Notes: generated by a model not told the origin, from the letters alone. A DNA stretch of 64,000 bases from Brevibacillus laterosporus DSM 25 (GCF_002706795.1 NZ_CP017705.1:2974501-3038500); one strand, 5' to 3'. Shown: positions 24,418 to 33,446, counted from the first letter of the stretch. Program-made: numbers and translations.

Positions 24418-24524
24418 CCCATATCAACATAATGAAACATTCTAGCTGTCTTCAAAGAATAGTCGAACCACGGCTTTATTTTGTTCAACAAGTTTTCCGT
24501 ACAGTTTATTCATATGTGAGACAA

Positions 24525-24710
24525 CTACTTTTCCAATAAAAAATATTTTTTCCCCTTTGAACGCAAGGGCATGATAAACTTGAATGGAGCATTTTTTAAA
24601 TGCTTGTTATGGGGTGTTCCTAAGCTTTCTGAGGGCATGTGGGAACATCCCGTTTTTATTGCCTTTTTGGACTCCTTCTCTCGAAGTCTATCGTCGTCCC
24701 ATGCTAACAT
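24525..24710 (-). CDS. Possible small protein with good ribosome site
   Basis: A 61-codon frame ('MLAWDDDRLREKESKKAIKT') begins seven bases after AAAGGAG. No family recognised and codon use gives no clear signal. It could be the decayed N-terminal part of a longer gene. Confidence 0.3.
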   Translation of the reverse strand: MLAWDDDRLREKESKKAIKTGCSHMPSESLGTPHNKHLKNAPFKFIMPLRSKGKKYFLLEK

Positions 24711-24886
24711 CTTTCAACTCCTTTCTATGAGTATTTCTTGTTTGCTATCCTCCTTTCTCTGGTAACCATAAAAATGATAAAAATGATGTAATTTTCTATA
24801 TTTTACACATATTACCAGTTATTAGCTTAATTATATATCAAGATAGACAAAATTCCCTAAAAAAAATTTTGTTTAATTTTTTTTCA

Positions 24887-24910
24887 AAAAAAAGAGAGGA
24901 TACCCTCCCT
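24887..24910 (-). terminator. Terminator after the signal-peptide gene
   Basis: Reading leftwards, AAGGGAGG, loop GTAT, CCTCTCTT (one G-U pair) and a run of T. It ends the regulator/peptide transcript. Confidence 0.75.
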
Positions 24911-24911
24911 T

Positions 24912-25034
24912 CTACCAGCCTTCACCTACACTTTTTGAAGAAGCTGTTGCTTCAAATTCCTTTACCTTAAAATTCGTTTCTGTAAAGCCGTACAAGGAAA
25001 GAATCGCTAGTAAGAAAATTATTCCTCGCTTCAT
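24912..25034 (-). CDS. Candidate secreted quorum-sensing pre-peptide (Phr/NprX-like)
   Basis: A 40-residue product: basic start and hydrophobic core ('MKRGIIFLLAILSLYGF'), polar middle ('TETNFKVKEFEATASS') and C-terminus 'KSVGEGW'. This is the layout of exported Phr, PapR, NprX and AimP precursors, whose C-terminal 5-10 residues are released and re-imported. GGTGA lies five bases before the ATG. The gene overlaps the 3' end of the HTH-TPR regulator in another frame, the usual arrangement for RRNPP peptide genes, and a terminator follows. The mature peptide is inferred to lie within the last ~8 residues. Confidence 0.75.
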   Translation of the reverse strand: MKRGIIFLLAILSLYGFTETNFKVKEFEATASSKSVGEGW

Positions 25035-26316
25035 GTAAATCACCGTCCCTTTCTGTCATAACATCGACAAATTTTTCTTTTTGCTCTGGTGTTGCAAGAT
25101 AATCATATTCATAATATTTCAAAATAATGCTACGGACTCTTTCTACATTTTTAAACATGATAGCTAGCTCCAGAGCTTCAAAGATGTATGCAAACCCTTT
25201 GTTGCTATTCTCAATTATAAAATAGTATGAGGCTAATGCTTGATAAAGTTTTAACTTATGTCTTTTGGTAGGAATACTCGTTTGACAAGCAATTTTTTTG
25301 ATTTGTTCTTCAAAGGTACAGATCAGTTTTTGAATGCTTTCTATATCTTTCTTCTGTAAATATGTTTCAATAGCAACTGGCAATAACATAAATATTTCAA
25401 CATCAGTAGCTAAACTAGCAAAGTTGTCAACGTATTCGACATAGCCCATTTCTATTGAAAATAATAATTCGTTTAATTTGGAAATTTGCTGATAGCCTTC
25501 ATAGTTAGCATATTCTTTAGTTATAAGTAATGCTTTATCATAATCTTTCATTTCTCGATAACTAAAGGATTCATATAGTAAGGCTTCCGCTATGAATTTG
25601 CTATCGTTAAACGTGATAGCTAGTTCCTTTAATTCTGCAGCATATTTTAATAGTTCCCCCCATTTTTCTACAGCATTATAAAAAGTTAATATTTTATAAT
25701 ACGCTTCTAGTTTGTATTCCTTTGGAAGTAGAGGAAGGTATTCTAAAAGTTGGTGAAGCATTTTATATCCAGAGACAGTAAGGTCGACATCTCTAGCTAT
25801 TACAAATCGTTTAAAATAACAAATGGCTACTCGTTCATTACGTGTTGTACTGTTCGCGATCACGATATCGTATAGGGGCAGACTGTAGTTTCTTTTATCG
25901 GAGGAAAATATGTATTCTGCCATCTTAAAAGTATTATCAAGGAGTCTTTTTCTATCAGTATCCTCATTGATTAATGCCATGATCTTTTTTGTAATATCAT
26001 ATCGTTCAGCTTTGATACAACTTATGAAAAATTCTGCTGTTTTAATAGGGGACATTTTTCCCGATTCATTAAAACAATCCCCTAAAAATTCCTCATAAAA
26101 AGTATCTTCTTGTAAGTCCAAAGCTTTAGTAACAGCCACTAATTGAGAAAGCGTTATTTTTTGCTTGTTGTTAAGTATTTGACTGATGGTTACTGAATCA
26201 ATTTCAGTTGCTAAAACAAGGTCTTTTTGCTTCCATCCTTTTTTATCAAGTGTATCTTGTAAACGCTGGCGCAATTCTATTTGCGCAACTTGATAATTGT
26301 ATTCCAAGACTTGCAT
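24967..26316 (-). CDS. HTH-TPR transcriptional regulator, RRNPP type
   Basis: A 449-residue product. Residues 14-72 form a Cro/C1-type HTH ('KKGWKQKDLVLATEIDSVTI', 'QILNNKQKITLSQLVAV'). Residues ~80-440 are helical TPR-like repeats ('ALLYESFSYREMKDYDKALL', 'LKLYQALASYYFIIENSNKG'). This matches peptide-sensing PlcR/NprR/AimR-like regulators. The 3' end overlaps the exported peptide gene. Targets are unknown; no obvious regulated operon is adjacent apart from small peptide genes on either side. The prophage-rich surroundings leave an arbitrium-like role open, though the peptide lacks the usual arbitrium ending. Confidence 0.8.
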   Translation of the reverse strand: MQVLEYNYQVAQIELRQRLQDTLDKKGWKQKDLVLATEIDSVTISQILNNKQKITLSQLVAVTKALDLQEDTFYEEFLGDCFNESGKMSPIKTAEFFISCIKAERYDITKKIMALINEDTDRKRLLDNTFKMAEYIFSSDKRNYSLPLYDIVIANSTTRNERVAICYFKRFVIARDVDLTVSGYKMLHQLLEYLPLLPKEYKLEAYYKILTFYNAVEKWGELLKYAAELKELAITFNDSKFIAEALLYESFSYREMKDYDKALLITKEYANYEGYQQISKLNELLFSIEMGYVEYVDNFASLATDVEIFMLLPVAIETYLQKKDIESIQKLICTFEEQIKKIACQTSIPTKRHKLKLYQALASYYFIIENSNKGFAYIFEALELAIMFKNVERVRSIILKYYEYDYLATPEQKEKFVDVMTERDGDLHEARNNFLTSDSFLVRLYRNEF

Positions 26317-26700
26317 TAACCTATCCCTCTTTTATTTTTGGAAAAATAAGTAAAGATATAATTACCACATCATACTTTAATTAGATAATATTGTAAATAA
26401 AAATGAAAGTAAATAAGTAATATTTTTAAAAATATTAAGTACCTATAGGTTCTTTATTGTTGTAGGTAGAGAGTAGAAACTCTACTCATTAATGTCTATT
26501 GTTCCCGTTCCCATTCATAGAGGTGTAAGTAAGATGCCATAGGGAATTTTGTTGTGATTTTTTATTTCTTCTAGTAAACCTCTACTTCTTTTTTACTGGT
26601 TCCGCTGCTTTCTCCTTTAGACTAGGTATTCACCCGATTGCATTTGGACAATGATCTAAAACTCTATAGTCAAATATAATAAGGAAAACTGAATGGATAA
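26317..26700. other. Intergenic region upstream of the HTH-TPR regulator
   Basis: Contains the AT-rich promoter area of the regulator (about 26330-26400), a diverged inverted copy of the element end found at 15731-15785 (see 26542-26599), and TATAAT at 26675-26680 that could serve the small frame at 26716. No other gene seen. Confidence 0.5.
26542..26599 (-). repeat. Second copy of the IS-end-like sequence
   Basis: On the minus strand this reads like 15731-15785: codons for KKEVEVY-stop, then an AT-rich spacer and TCACAACAAAATTCCC (compare TCACAATAAAATCCCC). Both copies keep the end of a gene plus the putative terminal repeat, which supports an insertion-sequence origin. Confidence 0.55.
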
Positions 26701-26715
26701 CAGGAGGAATATACT

Positions 26716-26796
26716 TTGTATAAAGCATTAGCTAGACAGTCGCCATGCGATAATCCAATTCCACTTTTCTATCCATTCCAATTTACTGAAGAATAG
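26716..26796 (+). CDS. Candidate 26-residue peptide gene
   Basis: TTG start eight bases after AGGAGG. The product is MYKALARQSPCDNPIPLFYP followed by FQFTEE. TATAAT lies at 26675-26680 and a U-tailed hairpin at ~26806-26841, so it looks like a self-contained unit. It has no signal sequence; one Cys and four Pro. It might be a leaderless signalling or toxin peptide, or chance. Confidence 0.4.
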   Translation: MYKALARQSPCDNPIPLFYPFQFTEE

Positions 26797-26805
26797 TGCT
26801 TTTAA

Positions 26806-26843
26806 CTTCTCTCTTTTGGACAAATCCGGAGGAGAGCTTTTTG
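26806..26843 (+). terminator. Terminator-like hairpin after the 26-residue frame
   Basis: CTCTCTTTTGGA and TCCGGAGGAGAG pair (several G-U) round CAAA and are followed by CTTTTTGG. Confidence 0.6.
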
Positions 26844-27124
26844 GTGCGAATAGAATATCGTGCGTGTAATAAGATAGATAATTTCAATAAAAGCAACCTA
26901 TTTTTAGGTATAATTATATGCTACGCTTAATAGATAAGGATACAATGTTTCCGTATCCTAAAACCGTTACTAATATGTGAACGATACCATTGACTGAGGT
27001 GATGTAAATTGTTAGAGCGTTCAATGGAAAATGTAAGGGGAGTAGAAAAAGGAAAGGGAGTGATTTGAAGGAGAGCTTGTTTTTTAATAGCTCTTCTTAA
27101 AAAAAGGAAAAGAGGACTATTAAA
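26844..27124 (+). other. Leader region of the hydrolase gene
   Basis: Holds a 19-codon frame (TTG 27009 to TGA 27068) after GAGGTGATG, and a 10-bp hairpin (AAGGAGAGCT / AGCTCTTCTT, about 27069-27099) directly before the next gene's ribosome site. This could be a leader peptide with a sequestering hairpin, but evidence is thin. Confidence 0.3.
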
Positions 27125-27976
27125 ATGAACGAATATAAAAGTGTAAGCAGTGATGGATTTGAATTGAATTATTGTATAAAAGGGTTCGGAAAGCCAGTGC
27201 TGGTGGTAGGGAGTAGTATATATTATCCTCGGCTATTCTCAGAAGATTTGTATAAAAAATTTCAATTTATCTTCTTGGATCATAGGGGATTTGTTAAGCC
27301 ACCGCGTGCTTTAGAACCAGAAGATTATAGATTGGATAAAGTTTTAGATGATATAGAAACGGCAAGACAGGCCCTCGATCTAAAGGATTTTATTATATTG
27401 GGACATTCAGGACATGCCTTTATGGCCTTAGAATATGCCAAAAAATATCCAGAATCTGTTCAGAAAGTTGTTCTACTTAATTCAGCACCTACAAATAGTC
27501 AAGAAAGACAACAACAAAGCTCCGCGTTTTTTTATAAGACTGCAAGCTTAGAGAGAAAGCGCCAGTTTGAAAAAGATATTGCTTTTTTAGAAAGTGACAT
27601 CAAAAAAGATCCTGAAAGACGATTTGTCCACATGTGCATTCGTATGGGAGCCCAAAGTTTTTACGATTATATATTTGATGCAGCGTATATGTGGGAGGAT
27701 GTATATACCCATATGCCAATTATTGATCATTTGTGGGGAGAAGCGTTTGGAAAACGTAATTTGATACAATCGTTGGCTAATTTCAAAAAACCAGTATTCA
27801 TTGGCTTAGGAAGATATGATTATTTGGTTGCCCCTGTTTCGTTGTGGGAATCTATTGATGACACATATGGGAATGTGAAGAAAGTAATTTTTGAATATAG
27901 TGGGCATAATCCTATGTTTGAAGAACCACAGCAATTTAATAAAAGCTTGATTGAATGGATGAATGAGGACAAGTAG
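27125..27976 (+). CDS. Alpha/beta hydrolase
   Basis: A 283-residue alpha/beta-hydrolase. The nucleophile elbow is 'GHSGHA' (Ser near 95), the oxyanion-side motif 'DHRGFVKPP' lies at ~56, an acid-containing 'LGRYDYLV' follows, and the catalytic His is in 'YSGHNPMFEEP' near 262. The pattern resembles prolyl aminopeptidase/epoxide hydrolase-like members. No signal peptide, so cytoplasmic. GGAAAAGAGG precedes the ATG. Substrate unknown. Confidence 0.85.
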   Translation: MNEYKSVSSDGFELNYCIKGFGKPVLVVGSSIYYPRLFSEDLYKKFQFIFLDHRGFVKPPRALEPEDYRLDKVLDDIETARQALDLKDFIILGHSGHAFMALEYAKKYPESVQKVVLLNSAPTNSQERQQQSSAFFYKTASLERKRQFEKDIAFLESDIKKDPERRFVHMCIRMGAQSFYDYIFDAAYMWEDVYTHMPIIDHLWGEAFGKRNLIQSLANFKKPVFIGLGRYDYLVAPVSLWESIDDTYGNVKKVIFEYSGHNPMFEEPQQFNKSLIEWMNEDK

Positions 27977-28057
27977 GCTCCATTGTTCTTTTTGCATAAG
28001 GAAAATTAAATCTTTCCTTTTGAGGAAGTAGTGAGTCCAGTTATTTAATCAAGACCA

Positions 28058-28101
28058 TGAAAAGGCCGTTTCCTTCACTTCAAAGAAAACGGCCTTTTTG
28101 A
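28058..28101 (+). terminator. Terminator after the hydrolase gene
   Basis: AAAAGGCCGTTT and AAACGGCCTTTTT flank a 14-base loop. Confidence 0.85.
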
Positions 28102-28323
28102 CTACCTGACTCCAATGAATGTAGGAGAACCTAATGTTCATTGCATAATAATCAAGCTGGTATCATATCGATAGCGTGGATCATCTACGCAACGTTGTTA
28201 TGATGATAAGTGGTGAAAAGATGGTTCCCCCTGTTGATGTTCGTAGAATTAGCGTTTTAAGTTCATTCTACTATAGCTAAACAAGTACTTCATACTTAAA
28301 TTTAAGATGTGAAGGTGATGCAA
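28102..28323. other. Intergenic region before the DUF3626 gene
   Basis: Contains an imperfect palindrome (CAATGAATGTAGG / CCTAATGTTCATTG, about 28112-28142) whose role is unclear. No other gene seen. Confidence 0.4.
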
Positions 28324-29424
28324 GTGTCAGGTAAGAAAGAGTTATCTAGTTCACAACACTTGGCTATTGAGCATATTACACAGTACGCCAGAATCCGAAA
28401 ACACGAGGCTCAAAAGTCAATTAAGGAAGTTCTTCAGATGTCAAATATCTCTTGGAATACATTTGAAGATGCCGTCGCTAAGCTGTTGTCGCACGCGAGG
28501 GTAGCGCTGCATTTTCATCCTGATCGGCCAATGGCGGACATGAAAAGTGTAGCTCAGTCATTGCTTGAGCAGGGAATCTATAAGAGTCAGTTCGAAACTC
28601 ACATTTCCAATGGTAGCGTATCGGCTTATCCAGGTGGCGCACGGGATCTTTGGGAGAAAAAGATGTTTGGAGGTGCTTATCAGTTGGATGGCGTGACCAA
28701 TAATCAGCGCCCAAAGTACGGGGCACTACATGTAATGTTACACCCGGATGGACCGGCTCCACGGTTTGGATCATGCTACTTCCTTCTCTCACCAAAGGTC
28801 TCCTATCGCTGCACGTACACTTATTTGGATTCGTATCAAGATCCGAAGGAAAAGGGTACCTATGCGGAGTTTGATGACATTTTAGCAGCGATTTTTAAAG
28901 ATGCATTTTTTCAAGATTATGCGATCGGTGAAAAAGATCTGACACCACGGAAATTGATCGATCATCTCTTGTATAATCTTGAATGGCCATTCAAGGATTC
29001 TTCAAAGTGTGAGCCCAGTCGAAACCTTAACCACTATATCGAGGCCCAGGTTCATGGTGATATTGCCTTAAAAGATGACGTAGAAGTGCTTGTTGCGGAT
29101 CCTTCGTTCAAAGGAACGTACATAGGAGGATTTTTAGAGAAAATGTGCGTAAAGTATTCTATCGAACTTTATTGGCATATGGGATTTTCTATGCGAGTGG
29201 AAGAAATACCCGAGGATTTTAGGGGGCCAACCATGCCCTCCTTAGCCCAGCGGATAGCACGGAATAATTATATCGACGCCAGTGTGATCGGGGTTGCCGC
29301 CAACGATTTGAAACGTAATCCAGAACTATGGAGCGACAGAGGGGGCTATGAAAAGGTACTTCAAGAATTAAAATACATGTGGCATGTCTTAGTTCGATTT
29401 GGTAACTCGTTTGCACGGGAATGA
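28324..29424 (+). CDS. DUF3626 domain protein
   Basis: A 366-residue cytoplasmic protein matching DUF3626: 'LHFHPDRP' near residue 60, then 'GIYKSQFETHISNGSVSAYP' and 'GGARDLWEKKMFGG', the signature of the family. The biochemical role is not established to my knowledge. GTG 28324 is chosen because AAGGTGAT lies just upstream; GTG 28309 and ATG 28318 are alternatives. It forms a single-gene unit with its own terminator. Confidence 0.75.
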   Translation: MSGKKELSSSQHLAIEHITQYARIRKHEAQKSIKEVLQMSNISWNTFEDAVAKLLSHARVALHFHPDRPMADMKSVAQSLLEQGIYKSQFETHISNGSVSAYPGGARDLWEKKMFGGAYQLDGVTNNQRPKYGALHVMLHPDGPAPRFGSCYFLLSPKVSYRCTYTYLDSYQDPKEKGTYAEFDDILAAIFKDAFFQDYAIGEKDLTPRKLIDHLLYNLEWPFKDSSKCEPSRNLNHYIEAQVHGDIALKDDVEVLVADPSFKGTYIGGFLEKMCVKYSIELYWHMGFSMRVEEIPEDFRGPTMPSLAQRIARNNYIDASVIGVAANDLKRNPELWSDRGGYEKVLQELKYMWHVLVRFGNSFARE

Positions 29425-29465
29425 AGGACTTATCTTTGAGCTATTGAGCTTGTACTGTCACTTTA

Positions 29466-29500
29466 TAAAAACCTCTCCGGCTGGAGTTTTTTTATTTTTT
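29466..29500 (+). terminator. Terminator of the DUF3626 gene
   Basis: A short CTCC-GGCT-GGAG hairpin is followed by seven T. Confidence 0.65.
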
Positions 29501-29541
29501 ATCCATACGCGCAACTTTTCGCAGGGATATAGTTTTTACGC

Positions 29542-29571
29542 CGTTAGATACATTTAGCATATCTAACGGCT
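29542..29571. repeat. Inverted repeat between convergent genes
   Basis: GCCGTTAGAT and ATCTAACGGC form a 10-bp stem round an 11-base loop. No U-run follows; role unclear. Confidence 0.45.
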
Positions 29572-29693
29572 ATCAGCGAGAAAAAGAACTCTTTTTTTGT
29601 TCTTAACACCATCTTCTGAAAGATGCAGAGCAAAGTGCCTTATATCCTCATAGCTAAAGCAAGGGATTTTACGGCACGGTTGATAAATAGAGA

Positions 29694-31700
29694 CTATTTT
29701 TTGAATATAAGCTGGGCATAGTTATATAGTAAAGCAGCCGCTTCCTGACGAAGTAGTGGTTCCTTTGCCTTGTAATCAATGAGGTTTTTGGAGGAAATAA
29801 CTTCAGGACCATATAGACCTTTGGATACTACATACTGAACGGCTTGATTAGCCCAAGGATCGACGGAGCCTTTAAGGCTAGCATTTGCAGGCTGAGCATT
29901 GAGTAATGATTTGGACACTTCAAAAATAATCACAGCTGCCTCCTGTCTTGTAATGGGGCGATTGGGTTCAAATGTAGTAGTCGTGGTTCCTTTTAAAGCA
30001 TCTGCCTCTACAAGAGCTTGAATTTCTTTTCCGTATGGACTATTTTTGGAGTCTGTAAATGCTACAGGATTCGTAGAGGTATGAACCCCAATAAGTCGTA
30101 TGAAATCACTTGCAAACTCAGCTCTTGTAATGGGGGCTAAGGGACGGAAGGCATGATTCGAATCTCCTTGTAGCACTCCAAAGTCTTGAACACCATAGAT
30201 ATATGTGGCATATGGATGTGAGTCAGAAACATCAGAAAAATGTTTAGAAGGAGAAATTTTTTGAGCCATACTGACCGTATTATGATATTGTAAATAGCCA
30301 ATGTTACCATCATCGGATTTCTTAAAGGCTAAAAAAGCGCCTTTTTCATCCTTGAACAGCAATGGATCGATTTGGCGCAAGATATTTTTACCCATCGGAT
30401 CTTCTGCTATGAGCTGTCCCTGTGAAGTTGCTGTAATTTTTGTTATCCATGGATTTATTCGTAAATCCCGATAAGTACCTTCAAAGCGTTTCAATTGCTG
30501 GGGGGACGATGTCATATAGGATTGTTCTATCTTTGGTAGAGGATAATACCGATTCATGAATGCTCTAAATAACTCCTCACGAAACTCTTTATCTTTATTA
30601 ACAACAATAAAGCCACCAACTTTATGCTCTGGCAACAGCCACATCCAAGAGTGGAAACCAGGTATATCTCCACCTTTACCAATCACAAACTGCTTGTTGT
30701 GACTCGAATGGTAGTATGTTTCAAAACCGTAAGCCATATTAGGAATCTTCGGATGGACAGAATAGTGAATAGTATGCATCTTTTCAGCCGTATCCTGCTT
30801 CAGGATAGTCTTACCTTCAAACGAGCCTTTATTGAGGTGAGCCATCATAAATTGGGCCATGTCATAACCAGTTGAAACCATTCCTCCTTCAGGTAGTTCA
30901 ATTGGATTGGACAGAAAAATAGGAAAGGGCTGGTTGCTAGCATTGTATCCAGTGGCTAAATTAGCTTTTAATTTCGGTGTAAGTAAGAAACTGCTATTTT
31001 CCATTTTCAAAGGTTTATAAATATGTTCTGTTATGTAGCGATTGAAGGATTTTCCAGACAGCTTCTCCAAAATATACCCTTGAAGAGTAAAGCCAAAGTT
31101 ATCGTAGCGAAATACTTCGCCTGGTTTACGGACAACGCTAGGCATGTTCTCTTTAACATATTTCTCTAAAGAAATGGGTTGAATACTACGGTTATGAATA
31201 GATTCCAATCTATCTGTAAAGTCAAAACCTGTTGTGTTGGTTAATAAATGCTTCATTGTTAATTTATATTTTGTTTTATTGTTTATCTTTATGTCCTCAA
31301 GGTAGTTCTGTATATCTTCATCAAGGTTGAGCTTTCCTTGTTCTACTAGCTGCATAATTCCTGTTGACGTAAATACCTTAGAAATAGAAGCTAGCGGAAA
31401 AACAGTATGATTTGGATTAACCGCGATTTTTTTCTCTAAATCGGAGTAACCGTACCCTTTATTTAGCAATATCTTGCCATCTCGGACAACAACAAAAACT
31501 GCCCCCGCCATCTGATCTTTAATATGTGATTGATTAAAAAATTGATCTGCAAAATTTTCTACTTCTTTAGGATCGGTAGGGCCCAAGGGTACTCCTTTTA
31601 CAAGTGAACTATAGGTATAAGCTGTAGGGAAAATAATGGATACAAACAGAATTACGACAAACATACATATACTGCATGTCTTTCTATACCCTCTAAACAT
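29694..31700 (-). CDS. Serine beta-lactamase-fold hydrolase with three SLH domains
   Basis: A 668-residue exported protein. Residues 1-30 signal/anchor. Residues ~45-370 form a beta-lactamase/PBP4*-type domain with the SxxK motif 'PLASISKVF' (Ser ~105, Lys ~108) and the YxN motif 'RYDNFGF'. Residues ~375-470 are a small C-terminal beta domain. Residues ~485-668 contain three SLH motifs ('HFSDVSDSHPYATYIYGVQD', 'AFTDSKNSPYGKEIQALVEA', 'VDPWANQAVQYVVSKG') for wall attachment. ATG 31700 is chosen over 31715 because GGAGAG lies seven bases before it. Probably a wall-bound D-Ala peptidase or esterase. Confidence 0.85.
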   Translation of the reverse strand: MFRGYRKTCSICMFVVILFVSIIFPTAYTYSSLVKGVPLGPTDPKEVENFADQFFNQSHIKDQMAGAVFVVVRDGKILLNKGYGYSDLEKKIAVNPNHTVFPLASISKVFTSTGIMQLVEQGKLNLDEDIQNYLEDIKINNKTKYKLTMKHLLTNTTGFDFTDRLESIHNRSIQPISLEKYVKENMPSVVRKPGEVFRYDNFGFTLQGYILEKLSGKSFNRYITEHIYKPLKMENSSFLLTPKLKANLATGYNASNQPFPIFLSNPIELPEGGMVSTGYDMAQFMMAHLNKGSFEGKTILKQDTAEKMHTIHYSVHPKIPNMAYGFETYYHSSHNKQFVIGKGGDIPGFHSWMWLLPEHKVGGFIVVNKDKEFREELFRAFMNRYYPLPKIEQSYMTSSPQQLKRFEGTYRDLRINPWITKITATSQGQLIAEDPMGKNILRQIDPLLFKDEKGAFLAFKKSDDGNIGYLQYHNTVSMAQKISPSKHFSDVSDSHPYATYIYGVQDFGVLQGDSNHAFRPLAPITRAEFASDFIRLIGVHTSTNPVAFTDSKNSPYGKEIQALVEADALKGTTTTTFEPNRPITRQEAAVIIFEVSKSLLNAQPANASLKGSVDPWANQAVQYVVSKGLYGPEVISSKNLIDYKAKEPLLRQEAAALLYNYAQLIFKK

Positions 31701-31886
31701 AATGCATCTCTCCATTCTATAAGTGTATTAGATGCATATGAATTCAACTTGCCCAAAAGTACGAGAATCGCCTAGTATCGGAATAATAATGGATGTCTCG
31801 CTTGCTTGGATCATCCTATGTACTCCTTTTTATATAAAAATTTCAGCAAAGGATACAAAGACAAACGCAATTTAGCATTGTCATGT

Positions 31887-31930
31887 AAAAGAACTTTTTC
31901 TCTAGTAAGGGAAAAAGTCCTTTTACATAG
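31887..31930. terminator. Terminator hairpin
   Basis: AAAAGAACTTTTTCTC and GGGAAAAAGTCCTTTT pair over ~14 bp. It lies just downstream of the leftward HExxH gene. Confidence 0.7.
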
Positions 31931-31949
31931 CATAGTGCTAAGAGAAATA

Positions 31950-33446
31950 TTACCTTGGTTCTAGCACATGCATAAATGGCTCATCAAACATGGGGAGCAA
32001 CAGCTCACGAGTGGCTGTATGGCGTAATCCACAAAGAATGATCCGAATCTCTCTTAGCATATTTTCAACAGGAATAATTTCACCTGTGTGATTTTTATAT
32101 ATTGTCCCCTCTGCAGAATGATTGTTCAAATGATGAGCATGTCGTTTAGCGACGATCAGTAATCGATCCAAAATATCTGGGATGGCATCTGTGAGGGGAG
32201 CTTCCATTTCAATATACCCGCGAATCTCAGCCAGCCGAGCATATGCTTCTCGCCATCTCCATAATTGTTTTTTCTGTTCTCGATGGTGTGGATTTGGTTC
32301 TGGTAACGTTGTTTTGGACACCCGAGCTACTGAAGTAGTACATGTGTCTGGATGTAGAATTTCTTGTACTTTTGTAAACCCATACAAATCAGGAGCCATT
32401 AATTCAATTACTTCTCGATAGGCTGCGATATGATTATAGGCTCCACTCCGAATTGTCCATAGACAATGCTGCTTGGTATTTTCTATATGCGGTTGACAAG
32501 GAGGTATGATAGAGAACATCTTCTCCTCTGTGAGTGGATGATTAGCTACAATCAGCTGGCTAGCTGAGTTTGAGTGATGTGGTGTGTGATTATTTTCTGT
32601 TCCTACTTGCATGTAAGCCTTGGTGAACCATTGCAAAGAGCGAGCAGATACTGTGGAAATGTCTCCACGTATGACGCTAAGACTATATTCTCTGAATTCA
32701 GGGGAGTTAGATCCATTAAACCCATCATGAATCACATGCAGGTTATCTCTTACAGAAACAAGCTCGGAAAGAACGGTTTCTTCAAGAGTAACAATACCTT
32801 CTTCCACGTAGGAACGATAATTGTTCGCTCCATTTTCATCGGCTAAGACATGTGAATAAAGGTTATAACACAACAGAATGTGAGCCATTTCATGAAAATA
32901 GCTTTGATAAGGAAAATTGACGTAGTCCGTTTGGAGAAAATATTGATGATTCTGATAAATCAGTCCATACTCAGGACGGAAAAGAGAAAGATGGGAGTTG
33001 GCTTTATCTGCGATGTACAGAGTAAGTCCCTCGTTGTAACTAGTAATCCAAATAGCTTGATAAGTAGGGCTTAGCAACAGTGCAATCGAATGGTTAGTAA
33101 TACGACCAGGAAGATTAAAAAAATCACTCTGAAAATGAGGATAGAAAGACAGCCAAGTCATCCCCAAAGCGAGTGCTTTGTATAATTCAAATTCACTTTC
33201 TTTAGCACAATCAACAGTGAATTGGTGTAGGGAAGTTAAACATCGCATAAAAGAATGTGAATCATATGTATAATTTTCAACAAATTGTTTATAGGTAGCT
33301 TCGAAATCAGCAGGTTCTATCGTCAAAAAAACTTGTAAGCCATCAATCCACAGGTCCCCACCAATAGAGGAATTCATCCATGCTTCATGATCCTGAGTAA
33401 GAGAACGAATCTCTTGATATTTTTCAAATAGTTGGCTGTATTGCAC
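31950..33446 (-). CDS. Unrecognised protein with HExxH zinc-protease motif
   Basis: A 498-residue protein without signal peptide. 'SYFHEMAHILLCYNLYSHV' has an HExxH motif (His185, Glu186, His189), and 'EEGIVTLEETVLSE' follows 25-45 residues later and could give the third ligand, as in gluzincins. The C-terminal third (380-498) is helical with several His. I cannot place it in a named family. Single-gene unit; start preceded by an AGGAGG-type site (AAAAAGGAGGTCATTTCG). Function unknown; metalloprotease is inferred from the motif alone. Confidence 0.7.
   Translation of the reverse strand: MQYSQLFEKYQEIRSLTQDHEAWMNSSIGGDLWIDGLQVFLTIEPADFEATYKQFVENYTYDSHSFMRCLTSLHQFTVDCAKESEFELYKALALGMTWLSFYPHFQSDFFNLPGRITNHSIALLLSPTYQAIWITSYNEGLTLYIADKANSHLSLFRPEYGLIYQNHQYFLQTDYVNFPYQSYFHEMAHILLCYNLYSHVLADENGANNYRSYVEEGIVTLEETVLSELVSVRDNLHVIHDGFNGSNSPEFREYSLSVIRGDISTVSARSLQWFTKAYMQVGTENNHTPHHSNSASQLIVANHPLTEEKMFSIIPPCQPHIENTKQHCLWTIRSGAYNHIAAYREVIELMAPDLYGFTKVQEILHPDTCTTSVARVSKTTLPEPNPHHREQKKQLWRWREAYARLAEIRGYIEMEAPLTDAIPDILDRLLIVAKRHAHHLNNHSAEGTIYKNHTGEIIPVENMLREIRIILCGLRHTATRELLLPMFDEPFMHVLEPR

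Noticed and set aside
24912-26316. Direct assignment as an arbitrium AimR-AimP system
   Set aside because: The peptide ends SVGEGW and lacks the usual arbitrium ending, and the genes lie beside remnants and not in a phage lysogeny module. RRNPP type is kept, arbitrium is not claimed.
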